DNA of 64,000 nucleotides from Rhizobium sullae (GCF_025200715.1 NZ_CP104143.1:3296501-3360500); one strand, 5' to 3'; positions 32,348-45,109 are shown, numbered from the stretch's first letter. Program-made: numbers and translations. Notes: a model not told the origin generated them from the letters alone.

Positions 32348-33441
32348 GCCTTTGCCCCCCGCTTTCCGTAGTGAACCAGCGCTTCCGCATTCGAATCCAG
32401 CGGCCAGCGCGACCGCGGTTGCACATCGAGGTCATCCGGCGCAACGCCCGTCGCCATGCGCTCGAGCCCTGCCCAGGCAATCATCACCGCATTGTCGGTG
32501 CACAATCTCAGCGGCGGCGCGATGAATCGGAAGCCGTGTTTGTCGCAGAGGGCCTGCAGCGTACCACGCACTTCCAGATTGGCGGCGACGCCGCCCGCAA
32601 CGACCAAGGCCGGCTTCCTGTTCAGCTGCGGGAACTCCGCCTTAAACCGCTGCAATCCACGGCCGATGCGATCTCTCAGCGTTCTCGAAATCGCCTTCTG
32701 GAACGAGGCGCATATATCGGCGACATCCTGATCCGTGAGCGGCGCGATATCCGTTGCTGCCTGCCGGACCGCCGTCTTCAAGCCCGAAAAGGAGAAATCG
32801 AGCCGCGTTTCACCGACGAGCGGCCGCGGGAAATCAAAGCGGTCCGGATTGCCGTTCTTTGCCGCCTCTTCCACCTGTGGCCCGCCCGGATAAGGCAGCC
32901 CGAGCAGCTTCGCGGTTTTATCAAAGGCCTCGCCGAGCGCATCGTCGATCGTCGTTCCCCAGCGTTCGTATTGGCCAATGCCGCGCACGAGGATGAGCTG
33001 CGTATGGCCGCCGGACACGAGCAGCATGAGATAAGGAAAGGAGAGCCCGTCCGTCAACCGGGCCGTCAGCGCATGGCCTTCGAGATGGTTCACGGCATAA
33101 AGCGGCTTGCCGGTGGCCTTGGCGATCGCTTTGCCCGTCATCAATCCGACGAGCAGCCCACCGATCAATCCCGGCCCGGAGGTGGCGGCAATCGCATCGA
33201 TGTCGGAGAGCGACACATTGGCGCGCTGCAACGCCTCGTCGATCAACGTATCGAGCGCCTCGACATGAGCGCGCGCGGCTATCTCTGGTACCACGCCGCC
33301 ATAGGCGCTATGCTCGTCCAACTGGCTCAAGACGACGTCGGAAAGCACCTTCGAGCGCCCGTCCGCATCGCGCTCGACCACAGCCGCGGCAGTCTCGTCG
33401 CAGCTTGTTTCGATGCCGAGGATGCGTAGAAAGGGAGCCAT
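32344..33441 (-). CDS. tsaD: tRNA N6-threonylcarbamoyladenosine transferase component TsaD
   Basis: Transfers the threonylcarbamoyl group to A37 of tRNAs reading ANN codons; 365 residues, ASKHA fold. It starts [20 protein letters not shown], with the metal-binding histidines in NHLEGH (H119, H123). The nucleotide segments [15 protein letters not shown] and [13 protein letters not shown] are intact, as is [18 protein letters not shown]. It heads a minus-strand operon and is divergent from hemC, with 72 bp between the starts. Confidence 0.98.
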   Translation of the reverse strand: MAPFLRILGIETSCDETAAAVVERDADGRSKVLSDVVLSQLDEHSAYGGVVPEIAARAHVEALDTLIDEALQRANVSLSDIDAIAATSGPGLIGGLLVGLMTGKAIAKATGKPLYAVNHLEGHALTARLTDGLSFPYLMLLVSGGHTQLILVRGIGQYERWGTTIDDALGEAFDKTAKLLGLPYPGGPQVEEAAKNGNPDRFDFPRPLVGETRLDFSFSGLKTAVRQAATDIAPLTDQDVADICASFQKAISRTLRDRIGRGLQRFKAEFPQLNRKPALVVAGGVAANLEVRGTLQALCDKHGFRFIAPPLRLCTDNAVMIAWAGLERMATGVAPDDLDVQPRSRWPLDSNAEALVHYGKRGAKA

Positions 33442-33513
33442 GAAGCCTGTCGTTGATTGCGATGGGTGCGAAACCCGGTTACGAGAACTTCCGGTAACAA
33501 CGGATCAAAGCGG

Positions 33514-34443
33514 ATGCAAACAAAACCTTTCCGGATTGGTACGCGGGGCAGCCCGCTGGCCCTTGCTCAGGCCCACGAAGCGCGCGACAGGCTGATGGCA
33601 GCGCACGGAATGCCGGAGGAAATGTTCGAAATCGTTGTGCTGACGACGAAAGGCGACCGCATCACAGATCGTTCGCTTGCCGAGATTGGCGGCAAGGGTC
33701 TTTTCACTCAGGAGCTGGAAGAAAAGCTTGCCGGCGGCGATCTCGATTTCGCCGTCCATTCCGCCAAGGACATGCCGACGGTGTTGCCGGAAGGGCTCCA
33801 TATCTCGGCCTACCTGCCGCGGGAAGACATCCGCGATGCGGTAATCGGCCGCACGGCGCCGAAACTGATCGAGTTGCCGCACGGTGCGACGGTCGGGTCG
33901 GCATCACTGCGCCGCCAGGCACTGATCCGCCGTATGCGGCCTGATATCAAGGTCGTAACCTTCCGGGGCGCGGTGGAAACCCGTCTGCGCAAGCTGGACG
34001 AAGGCCAGGTCGATGCGACGCTGCTCGCGCTCGCGGGCCTGAAGCGTCTCGGTAAGGTGGACGTGATTACCGACATCCTCGACCCCGATACTTTCCCGCC
34101 CGCGCCCGCGCAGGGTGCTATCTGCATTGAAAGCCGCATCGGCGATCAGCGGATCGACAATCTGCTTGCAACGATCAATGACCCGGTCACCTACGATGCC
34201 GTCTCCTGCGAACGCGCTTTCCTTGCTGCCCTCGACGGGTCTTGCCGCACGCCGATCGGCGGGTACGCGATCTGCGAAGGCGATCAGATCAGGTTCTCCG
34301 GCCTGATCATCACCCCGGACGGCCGCAACCAGCATTCGGTGACAATCGACGGCCATCGCCGCGACGCCGCAGCACATGGCACCCGCGCCGGCCAGGACAT
34401 TCGCGCCCGCGCCGGCAGCAGCTTCTTCGACGACTGGAGCTGA
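33514..34443 (+). CDS. hemC: Hydroxymethylbilane synthase
   Basis: Polymerises four porphobilinogen units into hydroxymethylbilane; 309 residues. It starts [20 protein letters not shown], with an AAAGCGGATG start context at 33514; a longer in-frame extension to 33457 does not match the family. The dipyrromethane cofactor is carried by C244 in [19 protein letters not shown] contains the catalytic Asp, and [14 protein letters not shown] holds substrate-binding arginines. First gene of hemC-hemD-Mic60-hemY. Confidence 0.98.
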   Translation: MQTKPFRIGTRGSPLALAQAHEARDRLMAAHGMPEEMFEIVVLTTKGDRITDRSLAEIGGKGLFTQELEEKLAGGDLDFAVHSAKDMPTVLPEGLHISAYLPREDIRDAVIGRTAPKLIELPHGATVGSASLRRQALIRRMRPDIKVVTFRGAVETRLRKLDEGQVDATLLALAGLKRLGKVDVITDILDPDTFPPAPAQGAICIESRIGDQRIDNLLATINDPVTYDAVSCERAFLAALDGSCRTPIGGYAICEGDQIRFSGLIITPDGRNQHSVTIDGHRRDAAAHGTRAGQDIRARAGSSFFDDWS

Positions 34444-34449
34444 TGCAGC

Positions 34450-35154
34450 ATGCGCGTGCTGGTTACCCGTCCGAAGCATTCGGGGGAACGAACCGCCAAA
34501 ACGTTACGCGATATGGGACATGATCCCGTCTTGCTGCCGCTTTCGCAGCCCATGCATGATGGCAAGGCCGCGATGGATGCGCTGGCGAGGAGCGACGGTC
34601 CTATCGCCATCACAAGCACGGAGGCTGTCCATGCGCTCTTATCGTCAGGAACAGACGTCAAGCCTTATCGCCTCCGGCCGGTGTTCGCCGTTGGCAAAGC
34701 GAGCGCAAACGCAGCCAAGGCGATCGGATTTGCTTCGGTCCTGGCTTCGGCGGGCGATGGCGCGCAACTGGCGGAGCTGATCGCAGGGCAAATACGGGAA
34801 CCGGTCACCTATCTTGCCGGTTCGCCACGTGCGGAAACGTTTGAGCTCAAGGCACAAGCACTTGGACTGAAGGTCGATATCGTCGAGTGTTATCGGATGC
34901 TGCCGGCAGAACCTGATCCGGACGCCCTGCTAAAAGCGCTGATTCCGCCGCCAGAGGCCGTTCTCCTCTATTCCCGCCAGACCGCGGAGCATTTTTTCAG
35001 TCTCGCCGGAACCCAATCGGAACCCGCCTGGATCAATCAGGCGCTCATTCTTTGTCTCAGCAAAGCCGTCGCAGCAGCTGTTCCGGCATCGCTCGGCAGA
35101 AATCTTCGCATCGCAGCATTACCGGATGAGAGAAGCCTTCTGTCGCTTCTTTGA
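34450..35154 (+). CDS. hemD: Uroporphyrinogen-III synthase
   Basis: Closes and inverts ring D of hydroxymethylbilane; 234 residues. HemD sequences diverge widely, but MRVLVTRPKHSGERTAKTL, the DGPIAITSTEAVHALL segment and the second-domain VTYLAGSPRAETFELKAQAL with VDIVECYRM fit the two-domain HemD fold. The six-base gap from hemC supports the call. The 90 bp before the next gene contains no clear terminator, so readthrough into the Mic60 gene is likely. Confidence 0.93.
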   Translation: MRVLVTRPKHSGERTAKTLRDMGHDPVLLPLSQPMHDGKAAMDALARSDGPIAITSTEAVHALLSSGTDVKPYRLRPVFAVGKASANAAKAIGFASVLASAGDGAQLAELIAGQIREPVTYLAGSPRAETFELKAQALGLKVDIVECYRMLPAEPDPDALLKALIPPPEAVLLYSRQTAEHFFSLAGTQSEPAWINQALILCLSKAVAAAVPASLGRNLRIAALPDERSLLSLL

Positions 35155-35244
35155 AGGCCTTAGCCGCTCAAATTTGATCTAACCTCTTTTCATAACTGGC
35201 ATCACTGACTAGTTTCGTTGCGATGCAGGAAAATGAGGATACGC

Positions 35245-36498
35245 ATGGTATCGGGAAATCCGCCACGTCATTCGAAAAACACCGACGAGCCGGTCACGAT
35301 CGATCTGGAAGCGCAGGAAATTGCGGCAGCAGCCGATACCGACAAGAAATCCGAAGAGAACGGCCCTGAAGCCGACGCTCCCGACGCAGACAATGCGACA
35401 GCCGATCTGGAGGCATCCGTCGATCCGCAAAAGGAACCATCGGCCGAGGAGACGGCCGAGCCCGCCGCCGCCTCCGAGGAGTCCAGTCAGCCGGAAACGA
35501 CAGCCGACCCGGAGCCGATCCGGCAGCCGCCGCGCGGCGGAACGACGTCGGGTCAGATCGCTGCGGGCATTTTCGGCGGCCTCGTTGCCCTGCTGGGTGC
35601 TGGCGTTATCCAATATGCCGGCTACCTTCCGACGTCTTCAGCACCCCAAACCGCGCTGGATGAAACGGCCAACCTTTCGGCTGAAATCGACGGCCTCAAG
35701 CAATCCATCGCGAACTTGGCCGCAGCGCCGAATACCAGCGACGACGCGCTCGACAAGCGACTATCTGCTCTCGAGGCGGCGGCAAAGACGCCTGCCGTCA
35801 CGGGGCCAGCAGACACAGCGGCAGTCGATGCGCTAAACCAGAAGGTCGCGGATTTGGCCGCGCAGCTGGAACAGGTGCGCACATCTCTCGCTCAATCCTC
35901 CGAAGAGCGGGCGTCGAACGGCGCCGACATTGTCAAGCGCCTGGAGGAAGCCGAGAAGAAGCTCAGCGAACCACGCCAGGATGTTGCGGTTGCGCAGGCG
36001 ATCGCCGCTGCGGCGCTCAAGGCAGCGATCGACCGCGGCGGACCTTTCATGGCCGAACTCGATACTTTCGCCGGCGTTTCGCCGGACGACCCCGCAGTCG
36101 CCGATCTACGCAATTTCGCCGAAACCGGCGTACCCTCGCGCGCCGAACTGATCCGTCAGGTTCCCGACGTCGCGACCGCCGTCATCCAATCTGTCACCCA
36201 ATCGGATCCGAACCAGAGCTGGTCGGACCGGCTGATGGCGAGCGCCAAGTCGCTCGTTACCGTGCGCCCTGTCGGCAATATCGAGGGCGAAAGCGTCGAG
36301 GCGATTGCCGCCCGCATGGAAGACAAGGTGAAGAACGGCGACCTGCCGGGCGCTGCCAACGAGTGGAACGATCTGCCCGCGAACGCAAAGCAGGCTTCCG
36401 CCGCTTTCAAGCAATCGTTGGAAGCCCGCATCCGTGTCGAGGAACTGGTGGGTGGTGCGCTCTCCAAGGCCATTTCCGGCGCCGGCAAGGAGGGTTGA
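35245..36498 (+). CDS. Mic60/mitofilin-like inner-membrane protein (COG4223)
   Basis: A 417-residue protein with a short acidic, disordered cytosolic N-terminus (about 1-95, rich in Ala, Glu, Asp and Pro). One transmembrane helix follows (QIAAGIFGGLVALLGAGVIQ, about 105-128), then a coiled coil (about 140-245) and a C-terminal mitofilin-like helical domain ending VEELVGGALSKAISG. This is the layout of alphaproteobacterial Mic60, which bends inner membrane and contacts outer-membrane proteins. I use the ATG at 35245, six bases after GAGGATACGC begins; an ATG at 35233 is possible. It lies between hemD and hemY, the place where Mic60 is known in Alphaproteobacteria. Confidence 0.88.
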   Translation: MVSGNPPRHSKNTDEPVTIDLEAQEIAAAADTDKKSEENGPEADAPDADNATADLEASVDPQKEPSAEETAEPAAASEESSQPETTADPEPIRQPPRGGTTSGQIAAGIFGGLVALLGAGVIQYAGYLPTSSAPQTALDETANLSAEIDGLKQSIANLAAAPNTSDDALDKRLSALEAAAKTPAVTGPADTAAVDALNQKVADLAAQLEQVRTSLAQSSEERASNGADIVKRLEEAEKKLSEPRQDVAVAQAIAAAALKAAIDRGGPFMAELDTFAGVSPDDPAVADLRNFAETGVPSRAELIRQVPDVATAVIQSVTQSDPNQSWSDRLMASAKSLVTVRPVGNIEGESVEAIAARMEDKVKNGDLPGAANEWNDLPANAKQASAAFKQSLEARIRVEELVGGALSKAISGAGKEG

Positions 36499-36501
36499 TC
36501 G

Positions 36502-38106
36502 ATGATCCGTCTCGTCGTCTTCGTCGCCCTCGTCGTCGTTCTCGGCTATGGTTTCTCCTGGCTTGCCGATCGCCCGGGCGATCTGTCGCTGGTGTGGGAA
36601 GGCCGGCTCTATCAGGCAAAGCTGATCGTCGCGGCAAGCGGCCTTATCGCACTGATCGCCGTTGTCATGATCGCCTGGTGGCTGATCCGCACGGTCTGGA
36701 CGTCGCCTCATTCTGTGAGACGCTATTTTCGCGCCCGCAAGCGCGATCGCGGTTATCAGGCGCTCTCGACCGGCCTTATCGCCGCCGGCGCCGGCAATGC
36801 CCTGCTTGCCCGCAAGATGGCAGCCCGTTCCCGCGGCCTCATCCGTGCCGATCAGGAGCCGCTGATCAACCTGCTCGAGGCACAGGCTGCCCTGATCGAA
36901 GGCCGGCATGACGAAGCGCGCGCCAAGTTCGAAGCGATGGCCAACGATCCGGAAACGCGTGAACTCGGCCTTCGCGGGCTCTATCTAGAAGCCAAACGCC
37001 TCGGCGCCAACGAGGCCGCGCGCCAATATGCCGAGAAGGCAGCCGACAACGCGCCCTATCTGCCCTGGGCGGCACAGGCGACGCTCGAATACCGCAGCCA
37101 GTCCGGCCGCTGGGACGACGCCATCCGGCTTCTTGAGCAACAGAAGGCCGCGCGTGTCGTCGAAAAGCAGGATGCGGACCGTCTGCGCGGCGTGCTGCTG
37201 ACGGCTCGCGCTGACGACAAGCTGGAAAGCGATCCGGCCGGTGCCCGTGACGACGCGATGCATGCGCTGAAGCTCATTGCCGACTTCGAACCGGCCGCCA
37301 TCATCGCCGCCAAGGCACTTTTCCGGGAAGATAAACTGCGCAAGGCCGCCTCGATCCTCGAGCAGTCATGGAAAGCCGGACCGCATCCCGAGATCGGCCG
37401 CACTTATGTGCTCGCTCGAAGCGGCGATTCCTCCGTTGATCGCCTGAAACGCGCCGAAAAGTTGGAGGCCCTGCGTCCCAACAACGTCGAGTCCCTGCTC
37501 GTGGTCGCGCAGGCGGCGCTCGATGCGCAGCACTTTGCGAAGGCCCGCGCGAAGGCGGAAGCTGCCGCCCGCATGCAGCCGCGTGAAGCCGCCTTCCTGC
37601 TGCTTGCCGACATCGAAGAGGCCGAAACTGGCGACCAGGGCCGTGTACGCCACTGGCTGGCACAGGCGCTGAAGGCGCCGCGTGACCCGGCCTGGGTCGC
37701 CGACGGCTTCGTTTCCGACAAATGGCTGCCCGTCTCACCCATCACCGGCCGTCTCGACGTCTTCGAATGGAAGGCGCCTTTCGGTCAGCTCGAAGGGCCG
37801 GTCGAGGAACGACCCACCATCTCGATCGACGCCGCGCTGCGGACTTTGCCGCCCGTTCGCGAAACACGGCCCGAAAGTTCGGCCAACGATCACCGAATCA
37901 TCGAGTTGGAGCGCGCCGCAACGATTGCCGAGGCCGCCCGACCGGCTCCTGCTCCGAAGTCTGTCTCGCCCGCGCCGGTCGCCAAGCAGCCAGAGCCGGT
38001 TACCGCGCAGCCAGAACCGAAACCCTTTTATGGAATGCCGGATGACCCTGGCGTTCGCAACACAAAGGCGGAACCAGAACCCAAGACACGACTCCGCCTT
38101 TTCTGA
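36502..38106 (+). CDS. hemY: HemY-like heme biosynthesis-associated TPR membrane protein
   Basis: A 534-residue inner-membrane protein. Two N-terminal helices (about 2-18 and 34-58) flank VWEGRLYQAKLIVAA, the HemY_N signature. A long run of TPR-like helices follows (about 75-400), for example GNALLARKMAARSRGLI, ALIEGRHDEARAKFEAMA and WAAQATLEYRSQSGRWDDAI. The last 90 residues are Pro/Ala-rich and disordered. This is the proteobacterial HemY, not the Bacillus protoporphyrinogen oxidase. The exact role in heme synthesis is unclear. It starts 3 bp after the Mic60 gene. Confidence 0.92.
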   Translation: MIRLVVFVALVVVLGYGFSWLADRPGDLSLVWEGRLYQAKLIVAASGLIALIAVVMIAWWLIRTVWTSPHSVRRYFRARKRDRGYQALSTGLIAAGAGNALLARKMAARSRGLIRADQEPLINLLEAQAALIEGRHDEARAKFEAMANDPETRELGLRGLYLEAKRLGANEAARQYAEKAADNAPYLPWAAQATLEYRSQSGRWDDAIRLLEQQKAARVVEKQDADRLRGVLLTARADDKLESDPAGARDDAMHALKLIADFEPAAIIAAKALFREDKLRKAASILEQSWKAGPHPEIGRTYVLARSGDSSVDRLKRAEKLEALRPNNVESLLVVAQAALDAQHFAKARAKAEAAARMQPREAAFLLLADIEEAETGDQGRVRHWLAQALKAPRDPAWVADGFVSDKWLPVSPITGRLDVFEWKAPFGQLEGPVEERPTISIDAALRTLPPVRETRPESSANDHRIIELERAATIAEAARPAPAPKSVSPAPVAKQPEPVTAQPEPKPFYGMPDDPGVRNTKAEPEPKTRLRLF

Positions 38107-38122
38107 ATGGAACGAAATCTGC

Positions 38123-38597
38123 ATGTTCGAACGTTTTCAGGCATTCTTCCAAAATCTCGCTGCAAACAATCCCAAGAAGGGTTTTAGCCCTGACGATCCC
38201 CGCATCGCCGTTGCCGCTCTCTGCATGCAGGTGATGGAGGCGGATGGGAAGGTCAAGGACAGCGAAAAGAAGCGGCTCCGCAAACTGCTCAAGGAGCAAT
38301 ACGGGCTCGACGGAAAGCAGTTGGATGCCTTGATCGCCGCCGGCCAGGAAGCCGAGAGCAGCGCCGTCGACTATTACCGCTTCACGTCCGACCTGAAACG
38401 CCATCTCGATACCGAGCAGCGGCTGGAACTCATCGGCATTCTCTGGGACATCGTCTATGCCGACGGCGAACGCAGCGAGATGGAGGATCACGTCATCTGG
38501 CGGATCGCCGATCTGCTCGGCGTCTCCTCCCGCGAGCGCATCCGGAAACGTCAGGAGGCAGCCGCACGCGTGACCGATACGGTGGTGGTGCAAGACG

Positions 38598-38608
<11 letters not shown>
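38123..38608 (+). CDS. TerB-family (DjlA/TerB-like) protein
   Basis: A 161-residue, all-helical, probably cytosolic protein of the TerB superfamily. The two-repeat pattern is visible: VAALCMQVMEADGKVKDSEKK and LIGILWDIVYADGERSEMED, each with the acidic ADG turn that in KP-TerB binds metal. The name TerB comes from tellurite-resistance loci, but no other ter genes are present, so resistance should not be inferred. It starts 16 bp after hemY and overlaps the next gene by 11 bp, placing it in the hem transcript. Confidence 0.88.
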
Positions 38609-39356
<748 letters not shown>

Positions 39357-39545
39357 GTGCTCAGAAGTCCGCTCGAGGCCACGCGCCGCTGCTTTCCCAT
39401 TGCACTGTTCGTTTTCTGCTGCGAAAAAGCCGGACGCATGATCGGACACGCCCGCCAAGCATGATTCGCCGCAGGTTTTCACGCGGCACTTGCCCGTTTG
39501 GCGCCCAATGGCTACATGTCTGTCAGAAACGAACTGGAGACCAAG

Positions 39546-39836
39546 ATGATTGCCCTATTTCAAACCATTGATTTGGCTTTGAATCTTTACACCTGGGTGC
39601 TAATTGCGAGTGCCATTTTCTCCTGGCTTTACGCCTTCAACGTCATCAATTCCAGCAACCAGTTCGTCAATTCGGTCGGCATGTTCCTCTACAATGTGAC
39701 CGAGCCGCTACTGCGTCCGATTCGCCGGCTGCTGCCGAATCTTGGTGGTATCGACATCTCGCCGATCATTCTTCTGCTCATCATCTTCTTCCTCCGCTCG
39801 CTGATGTGGAACACTCTCTTCCCGCTGGTGGCGTGA
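39546..39836 (+). CDS. YggT family membrane protein
   Basis: A 96-residue protein with two hydrophobic segments ([20 protein letters not shown] and the C-terminal [19 protein letters not shown]), joined by the family motif [19 protein letters not shown]. That motif defines YggT/YlmG proteins, linked to division-site or membrane-complex assembly and osmotic adaptation. The ATG at 39546 has GGAG six bases upstream; an ATG at 39516 is possible. The next gene (DUF167) starts on the stop codon, a pairing (yggT-yggU) also seen in E. coli. The 189 bp upstream hold no recognisable feature. Confidence 0.93.
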   Translation: MIALFQTIDLALNLYTWVLIASAIFSWLYAFNVINSSNQFVNSVGMFLYNVTEPLLRPIRRLLPNLGGIDISPIILLLIIFFLRSLMWNTLFPLVA

Positions 39837-40147
39837 ATTCCGCCGGGAAGATTTTCGATGATCATATACGCCTCGCCGTTCGGTTGACACCGAATGGCGG
39901 GCGCGACGCGATCGATGGCTTCGAGGCCGATGCCGAAGGCGCGTGCCACATTAAAGTCCGTGTCACCGCGATTCCTGAAAAAGGAAAAGCCAACAAGGCG
40001 CTCATCGCGCTTCTGTCCAAAGCCCTCTGCATCCCGAAATCCTCGATCCAATTGGTTTCAGGCGATACATCGCGCAAAAAAATCCTCCGGATCGATGGCG
40101 ACCCGAAGGAGTTGATGGAAAGGCTCGAAAAGCTTCTGAAGCCGTAA
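39833..40147 (+). CDS. DUF167 (YggU) family protein
   Basis: A protein of about 104 residues of the YggU/DUF167 family. [42 protein letters not shown] and [18 protein letters not shown] are the diagnostic blocks: the Pro-Glu-x-Gly-Lys-Ala-Asn loop is nearly invariant. I prefer the GTG at 39833, which overlaps the yggT stop as GTGA; an ATG at 39806 in the same frame would overlap yggT by 31 bp. Function unknown, conserved from bacteria to eukaryotes. The gene converges on ppa with 4 bp between. Confidence 0.92.
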   Translation: MNSAGKIFDDHIRLAVRLTPNGGRDAIDGFEADAEGACHIKVRVTAIPEKGKANKALIALLSKALCIPKSSIQLVSGDTSRKKILRIDGDPKELMERLEKLLKP

Positions 40148-40151
40148 CGGC

Positions 40152-40685
40152 TTATTTTGCCTTCGTGGCACGCTCAACGGCTTCGAGGATGAGCTGACCG
40201 GCTTCCTTTGAATCGCCCCAGCCGAAAATCTTCACCCACTTGCCGGGCTCCAGGTCCTTGTAGTGCGCGAAAAAGTGCTCGATCTGCTTCAGCGTGATCT
40301 CCGGAAGGTCGGTGTAGTCCTTCACCTTCTCGTAGCGCAACGTAAGCGCCGGCGAAGGAACGGCGATGATCTTCTCGTCCTTGCCCGAATTGTCTTCCAT
40401 CTTCAGAACGCCGATCGGGCGGACATTGATGACACAGCCTGGAACCAGCGGACGCGTGCTGGCGATCAGGACATCGATCGGATCGCCGTCTTCCGAAAGC
40501 GTGTGCGGCACGAAGCCGTAATTGCCCGGATAGGTCATCGGCGTATAGAGGAAGCGGTCGACGACCAGCGTGCCGGCTTCCTTGTCCATTTCATACTTGA
40601 TGGGGTGACCGCCGACCGGAACTTCAACGATGACGTTGACATCTTCCGGAGGATTCTTGCCGATGGAAATGGCGTCGATTCGCAT
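40152..40685 (-). CDS. ppa: Inorganic pyrophosphatase (family I)
   Basis: Soluble Mg-dependent pyrophosphatase, 177 residues, normal length. Visible motifs are [20 protein letters not shown] with the first metal-site acids, [20 protein letters not shown] (the D-x-x-D-x-x-D-type core follows as DGDPIDVLI), and the [18 protein letters not shown] region with substrate-binding Tyr and Lys. The ATG at 40685 gives the usual rhizobial start [18 protein letters not shown]. Removes pyrophosphate formed in biosynthesis. A monocistronic gene by its surroundings. Confidence 0.97.
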   Translation of the reverse strand: MRIDAISIGKNPPEDVNVIVEVPVGGHPIKYEMDKEAGTLVVDRFLYTPMTYPGNYGFVPHTLSEDGDPIDVLIASTRPLVPGCVINVRPIGVLKMEDNSGKDEKIIAVPSPALTLRYEKVKDYTDLPEITLKQIEHFFAHYKDLEPGKWVKIFGWGDSKEAGQLILEAVERATKAK

Positions 40686-40863
40686 GCAAAACTCCCACAA
40701 AATGAATTGTTCGCAGCCAAATAGTCCGTTTTATGCCGCAACGCAACACGGCGCGTTCGTGATGTTCCAGATACAGCTTGAAATATTGAAGGACAAGCGG
40801 CCGATTTCGCCAGTTAGTTCAAGGCGATGCAGCACTGTTTCGAAAAGTTGAAGGCTGTGCTTT

Positions 40864-41370
40864 TCAGTTCCAGATGAAGCCGATTTTCTTCAACTGCTTG
40901 TGGTCGAAGCTCTCCATGCCTTCGCAGAAGTCGACGCCGCCATGGCCGCGATAGAAATGGCTGGCGTTCTCGTTTTCCTCAAGGCACCAGACTACGAGGC
41001 CCTTGCAGCCGAGTGACTTCAGAAGCCGCCTCGCCTCGCCGAAAAGCATGCGCCCAAGACCGATGCCCTGATACTCAGGACGAAGATAAAGTTCGTAGAT
41101 CTCGCCTTCCTGCGGCAGTGCGCGGGCGCGATTGAGGCCGAGTGTGGCATAGCCTGCGACCGTCCCGGCGACGTCAAGAACGAGAAGCGTTGCCGGACCG
41201 CGGGTTGCCTTGCGCCACCAGTTCTCGCCGCGGCGTTCGATCATGTGCGTCAAGGCACGATGCGGAATGATCCCGGCATAGGTGTGCTGCCAAGCGAGGC
41301 GATGCACCTCGGAGATGGCCTGAGCATCATGCGGTTCCGCCCGCCGGACATCGATCGACAACGTCTTCAT
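40864..41370 (-). CDS. GNAT family N-acetyltransferase
   Basis: A 168-residue GCN5-related acetyltransferase. N-terminal VRRAEPHDAQAISEVHRLAW is the first conserved motif. The acetyl-CoA-binding motif A is EIYELYLRPEYQGIGLGRML with the R/Q-x-x-G-x-G/A loop YQGIGLG. Motif B follows in LKSLGCKGLVVWCLEENENA. The acceptor is unknown. It is separate from ppa (178 bp away) and from typA (the typA terminator intervenes), so it is probably transcribed alone. Ordinary composition. Confidence 0.9.
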   Translation of the reverse strand: MKTLSIDVRRAEPHDAQAISEVHRLAWQHTYAGIIPHRALTHMIERRGENWWRKATRGPATLLVLDVAGTVAGYATLGLNRARALPQEGEIYELYLRPEYQGIGLGRMLFGEARRLLKSLGCKGLVVWCLEENENASHFYRGHGGVDFCEGMESFDHKQLKKIGFIWN

Positions 41371-41518
41371 AACGCTTACTCTGGTCTTCCAGCAGGCAAT
41401 TAACCATACGCGATCATGCGTTTCGGCCGTTTGCCCACAGACTTAACATGTGGACGATGAGCAAAATTTAACGCTTTTTTAACTATTGCGACAAGCCGGA
41501 TTCGACGCAGAACACAAT

Positions 41519-41547
41519 AAAAAACCCCGGCACAATAGCCGGGGTTT
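41519..41547 (-). terminator. Rho-independent terminator after typA
   Basis: Arms AAACCCCGGC (41522-41531) and GCCGGGGTTT (41538-41547), 10 perfect pairs, 6-base loop. On the minus strand six or more T follow. It lies about 25 bases past the typA stop. Confidence 0.93.
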
Positions 41548-41572
41548 AAAGCCTTCAAGGTGTCTGGATGGC

Positions 41573-43390
41573 TCAGGCCATCTTTGCCTTGCTGAAGCGC
41601 TTGCGATCGTTTGCGTCGAGATACATCTTGCGCAGGCGGATTGACTTCGGCGTCACTTCCATCAGCTCGTCGTCCTGGATCCAGGACAAGGCGCGGTCGA
41701 GCGTCATGCGGATCGGCGGCGTCAGCTTGACGGCTTCGTCCTTGCCGGCAGCGCGGATGTTGGTCAGCTGCTTGCCCTTGAGAACGTTGACTTCAAGATC
41801 GTTGTCGCGGGAATGAATGCCGATGATCATGCCCATGTAGACCTTTTCGCCCGGCTCGATCATCATCGGGCCGCGATCTTCCAGGTTGAACATGGCATAG
41901 GCAACAGCTTCGCCCGGAGCGTTGGCGAGCAGAACGCCGTTGGTACGGCCGCCGATTTCACCCTTGAACGGCTGATATTCCTTGAACAGACGGTTCATCA
42001 CGGCTGTGCCGCGCGTGTCGGTCAGGAGTTCCGACTGGTAGCCGATCAGGCCCCGCGTCGGCGCGTTGAACACCAGGCGAAGACGGTTGCCGCCAGAAGG
42101 CCTGAGCTCGGCCATTTCGGCCTTGCGCTCGGACATCTTCTGCACGACGACGCCGGAATGCTCTTCATCGACGTCGATGACGACTTCTTCGATCGGCTCC
42201 ATCAGCTGGTCGTTCTCATCGCGATGCATGACCACGCGCGGACGCGACACGGCCAGTTCGAAGCCTTCGCGGCGCATCGTTTCGATCAGAACGGCGAGCT
42301 GCAATTCGCCACGACCGGACACGTAGAAGGAATCCTTGCCTTCTGCTTCTTCAATTTTCAGCGCGACGTTGCCTTCGGCTTCCTTGTAGAGACGGTCGCG
42401 AATGACGCGCGAGGTCACCTTGTCGCCTTCGGTCCCAGCCAGCGGACTATCGTTCACGATGAAGGACATGGTGACAGTCGGCGGATCGATCGGCTGTGCG
42501 GTGAGCGCCTGGGTAACCGAGGGATCGCAGAAGGTATCGGCAACCGTGCCCTTGGAGAGACCGGCAATCGCGACGATGTCGCCTGCATGCGCTTCTTCGA
42601 TCGACGTGCGCTCGATGCCGCGGAAAGCGAGGATCTTCGAGATACGGCCGTTTTCAATCAGCTTGCCATCCTGGCTCAGAACCTTGACGGCCTGGTTCGG
42701 CTTGATCGAGCCGGAATTGATGCGGCCAGTGATGATACGGCCGAGGAAGGGGTTAGCCTCGAGGATCGTACCGATCATCGTGAACGGACCTTCGTGGACT
42801 GTCGGTTCCGGAACATGCTCGAGCACGAGGTCGAGCAGCGGTGCGAGACCTTGGTCCTTCGGGCCTTCCGGGTTGACGTTCATCCAGCCATCACGGCCAG
42901 AACCGTAAAGGATCGGAAAATCGAGCTGTTCGTCAGTCGCGTCGAGGTTTGCAAAGAGGTCGAACACTTCGTTGATGACTTCTTCGTGGCGGCCATCAGG
43001 ACGGTCGATCTTGTTGATCGCGACAATCGGGCGAAGGCCGACCTTCAGGGCTTTCGAGACGACGAACTTTGTCTGCGGCATCGGGCCTTCGGACGAGTCG
43101 ACCAGAACGATCGCGCCGTCCACCATCGAGAGAATGCGCTCGACTTCACCGCCGAAGTCGGCGTGGCCGGGGGTGTCGACGATGTTGATGCGGACACCTT
43201 TCCATTCCACCGACGTCGCCTTCGCGAGAATGGTGATGCCGCGCTCCTTTTCGAGGTCGTTGGAGTCCATCACACGCTCTGCAACGCGCTGGTTCTCGCG
43301 GAACGAGCCGGACTGCTTCAGGAGTTCGTCCACCAAGGTCGTCTTGCCATGGTCAACGTGCGCGATGATCGCGATGTTGCGAAGTGCCAT
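41573..43390 (-). CDS. typA: Translational GTPase TypA/BipA
   Basis: Ribosome-associated GTPase involved in 50S assembly and stress or cold adaptation, 605 residues. G1 is AHVDHGKT (10-17), G3 DTPGH (72-76) and G4 NKID (126-129). EF-G-like domains II, III and V follow, and the TypA-specific C-terminal domain contains [21 protein letters not shown]. All GTPase motifs are intact. The 126-bp leader has two hairpins (43435-43454 and 43469-43484). The next gene on the same strand (phoD) is upstream and probably separate. Confidence 0.98.
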   Translation of the reverse strand: MALRNIAIIAHVDHGKTTLVDELLKQSGSFRENQRVAERVMDSNDLEKERGITILAKATSVEWKGVRINIVDTPGHADFGGEVERILSMVDGAIVLVDSSEGPMPQTKFVVSKALKVGLRPIVAINKIDRPDGRHEEVINEVFDLFANLDATDEQLDFPILYGSGRDGWMNVNPEGPKDQGLAPLLDLVLEHVPEPTVHEGPFTMIGTILEANPFLGRIITGRINSGSIKPNQAVKVLSQDGKLIENGRISKILAFRGIERTSIEEAHAGDIVAIAGLSKGTVADTFCDPSVTQALTAQPIDPPTVTMSFIVNDSPLAGTEGDKVTSRVIRDRLYKEAEGNVALKIEEAEGKDSFYVSGRGELQLAVLIETMRREGFELAVSRPRVVMHRDENDQLMEPIEEVVIDVDEEHSGVVVQKMSERKAEMAELRPSGGNRLRLVFNAPTRGLIGYQSELLTDTRGTAVMNRLFKEYQPFKGEIGGRTNGVLLANAPGEAVAYAMFNLEDRGPMMIEPGEKVYMGMIIGIHSRDNDLEVNVLKGKQLTNIRAAGKDEAVKLTPPIRMTLDRALSWIQDDELMEVTPKSIRLRKMYLDANDRKRFSKAKMA

Positions 43391-43434
43391 ATGTTTTCAA
43401 ATCTCTGAGGCTGAGGCGCTACGTTCAAGAGAAT

Positions 43435-43484
43435 GCGCCAATTACGTTTGGCGCGCTCTTACAGTGTTTTTCGCGTTTGCGAAA
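43435..43484. other. Two hairpins between phoD and typA
   Basis: GCGCCAA (43435-43441) pairs with TTGGCGC (43448-43454) around a 6-base loop. TTTCGC (43469-43474) pairs with GCGAAA (43479-43484) around 4 bases. Neither has a minus-strand U-run of terminator length. They lie past the phoD stop and before the typA start, so they may end phoD weakly or fold in the typA leader. Confidence 0.45.
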
Positions 43485-43516
43485 GGGGGGAGGGCGGATC
43501 GGAGCCATGCAACCGT

Positions 43517-45109
<1,593 letters not shown>

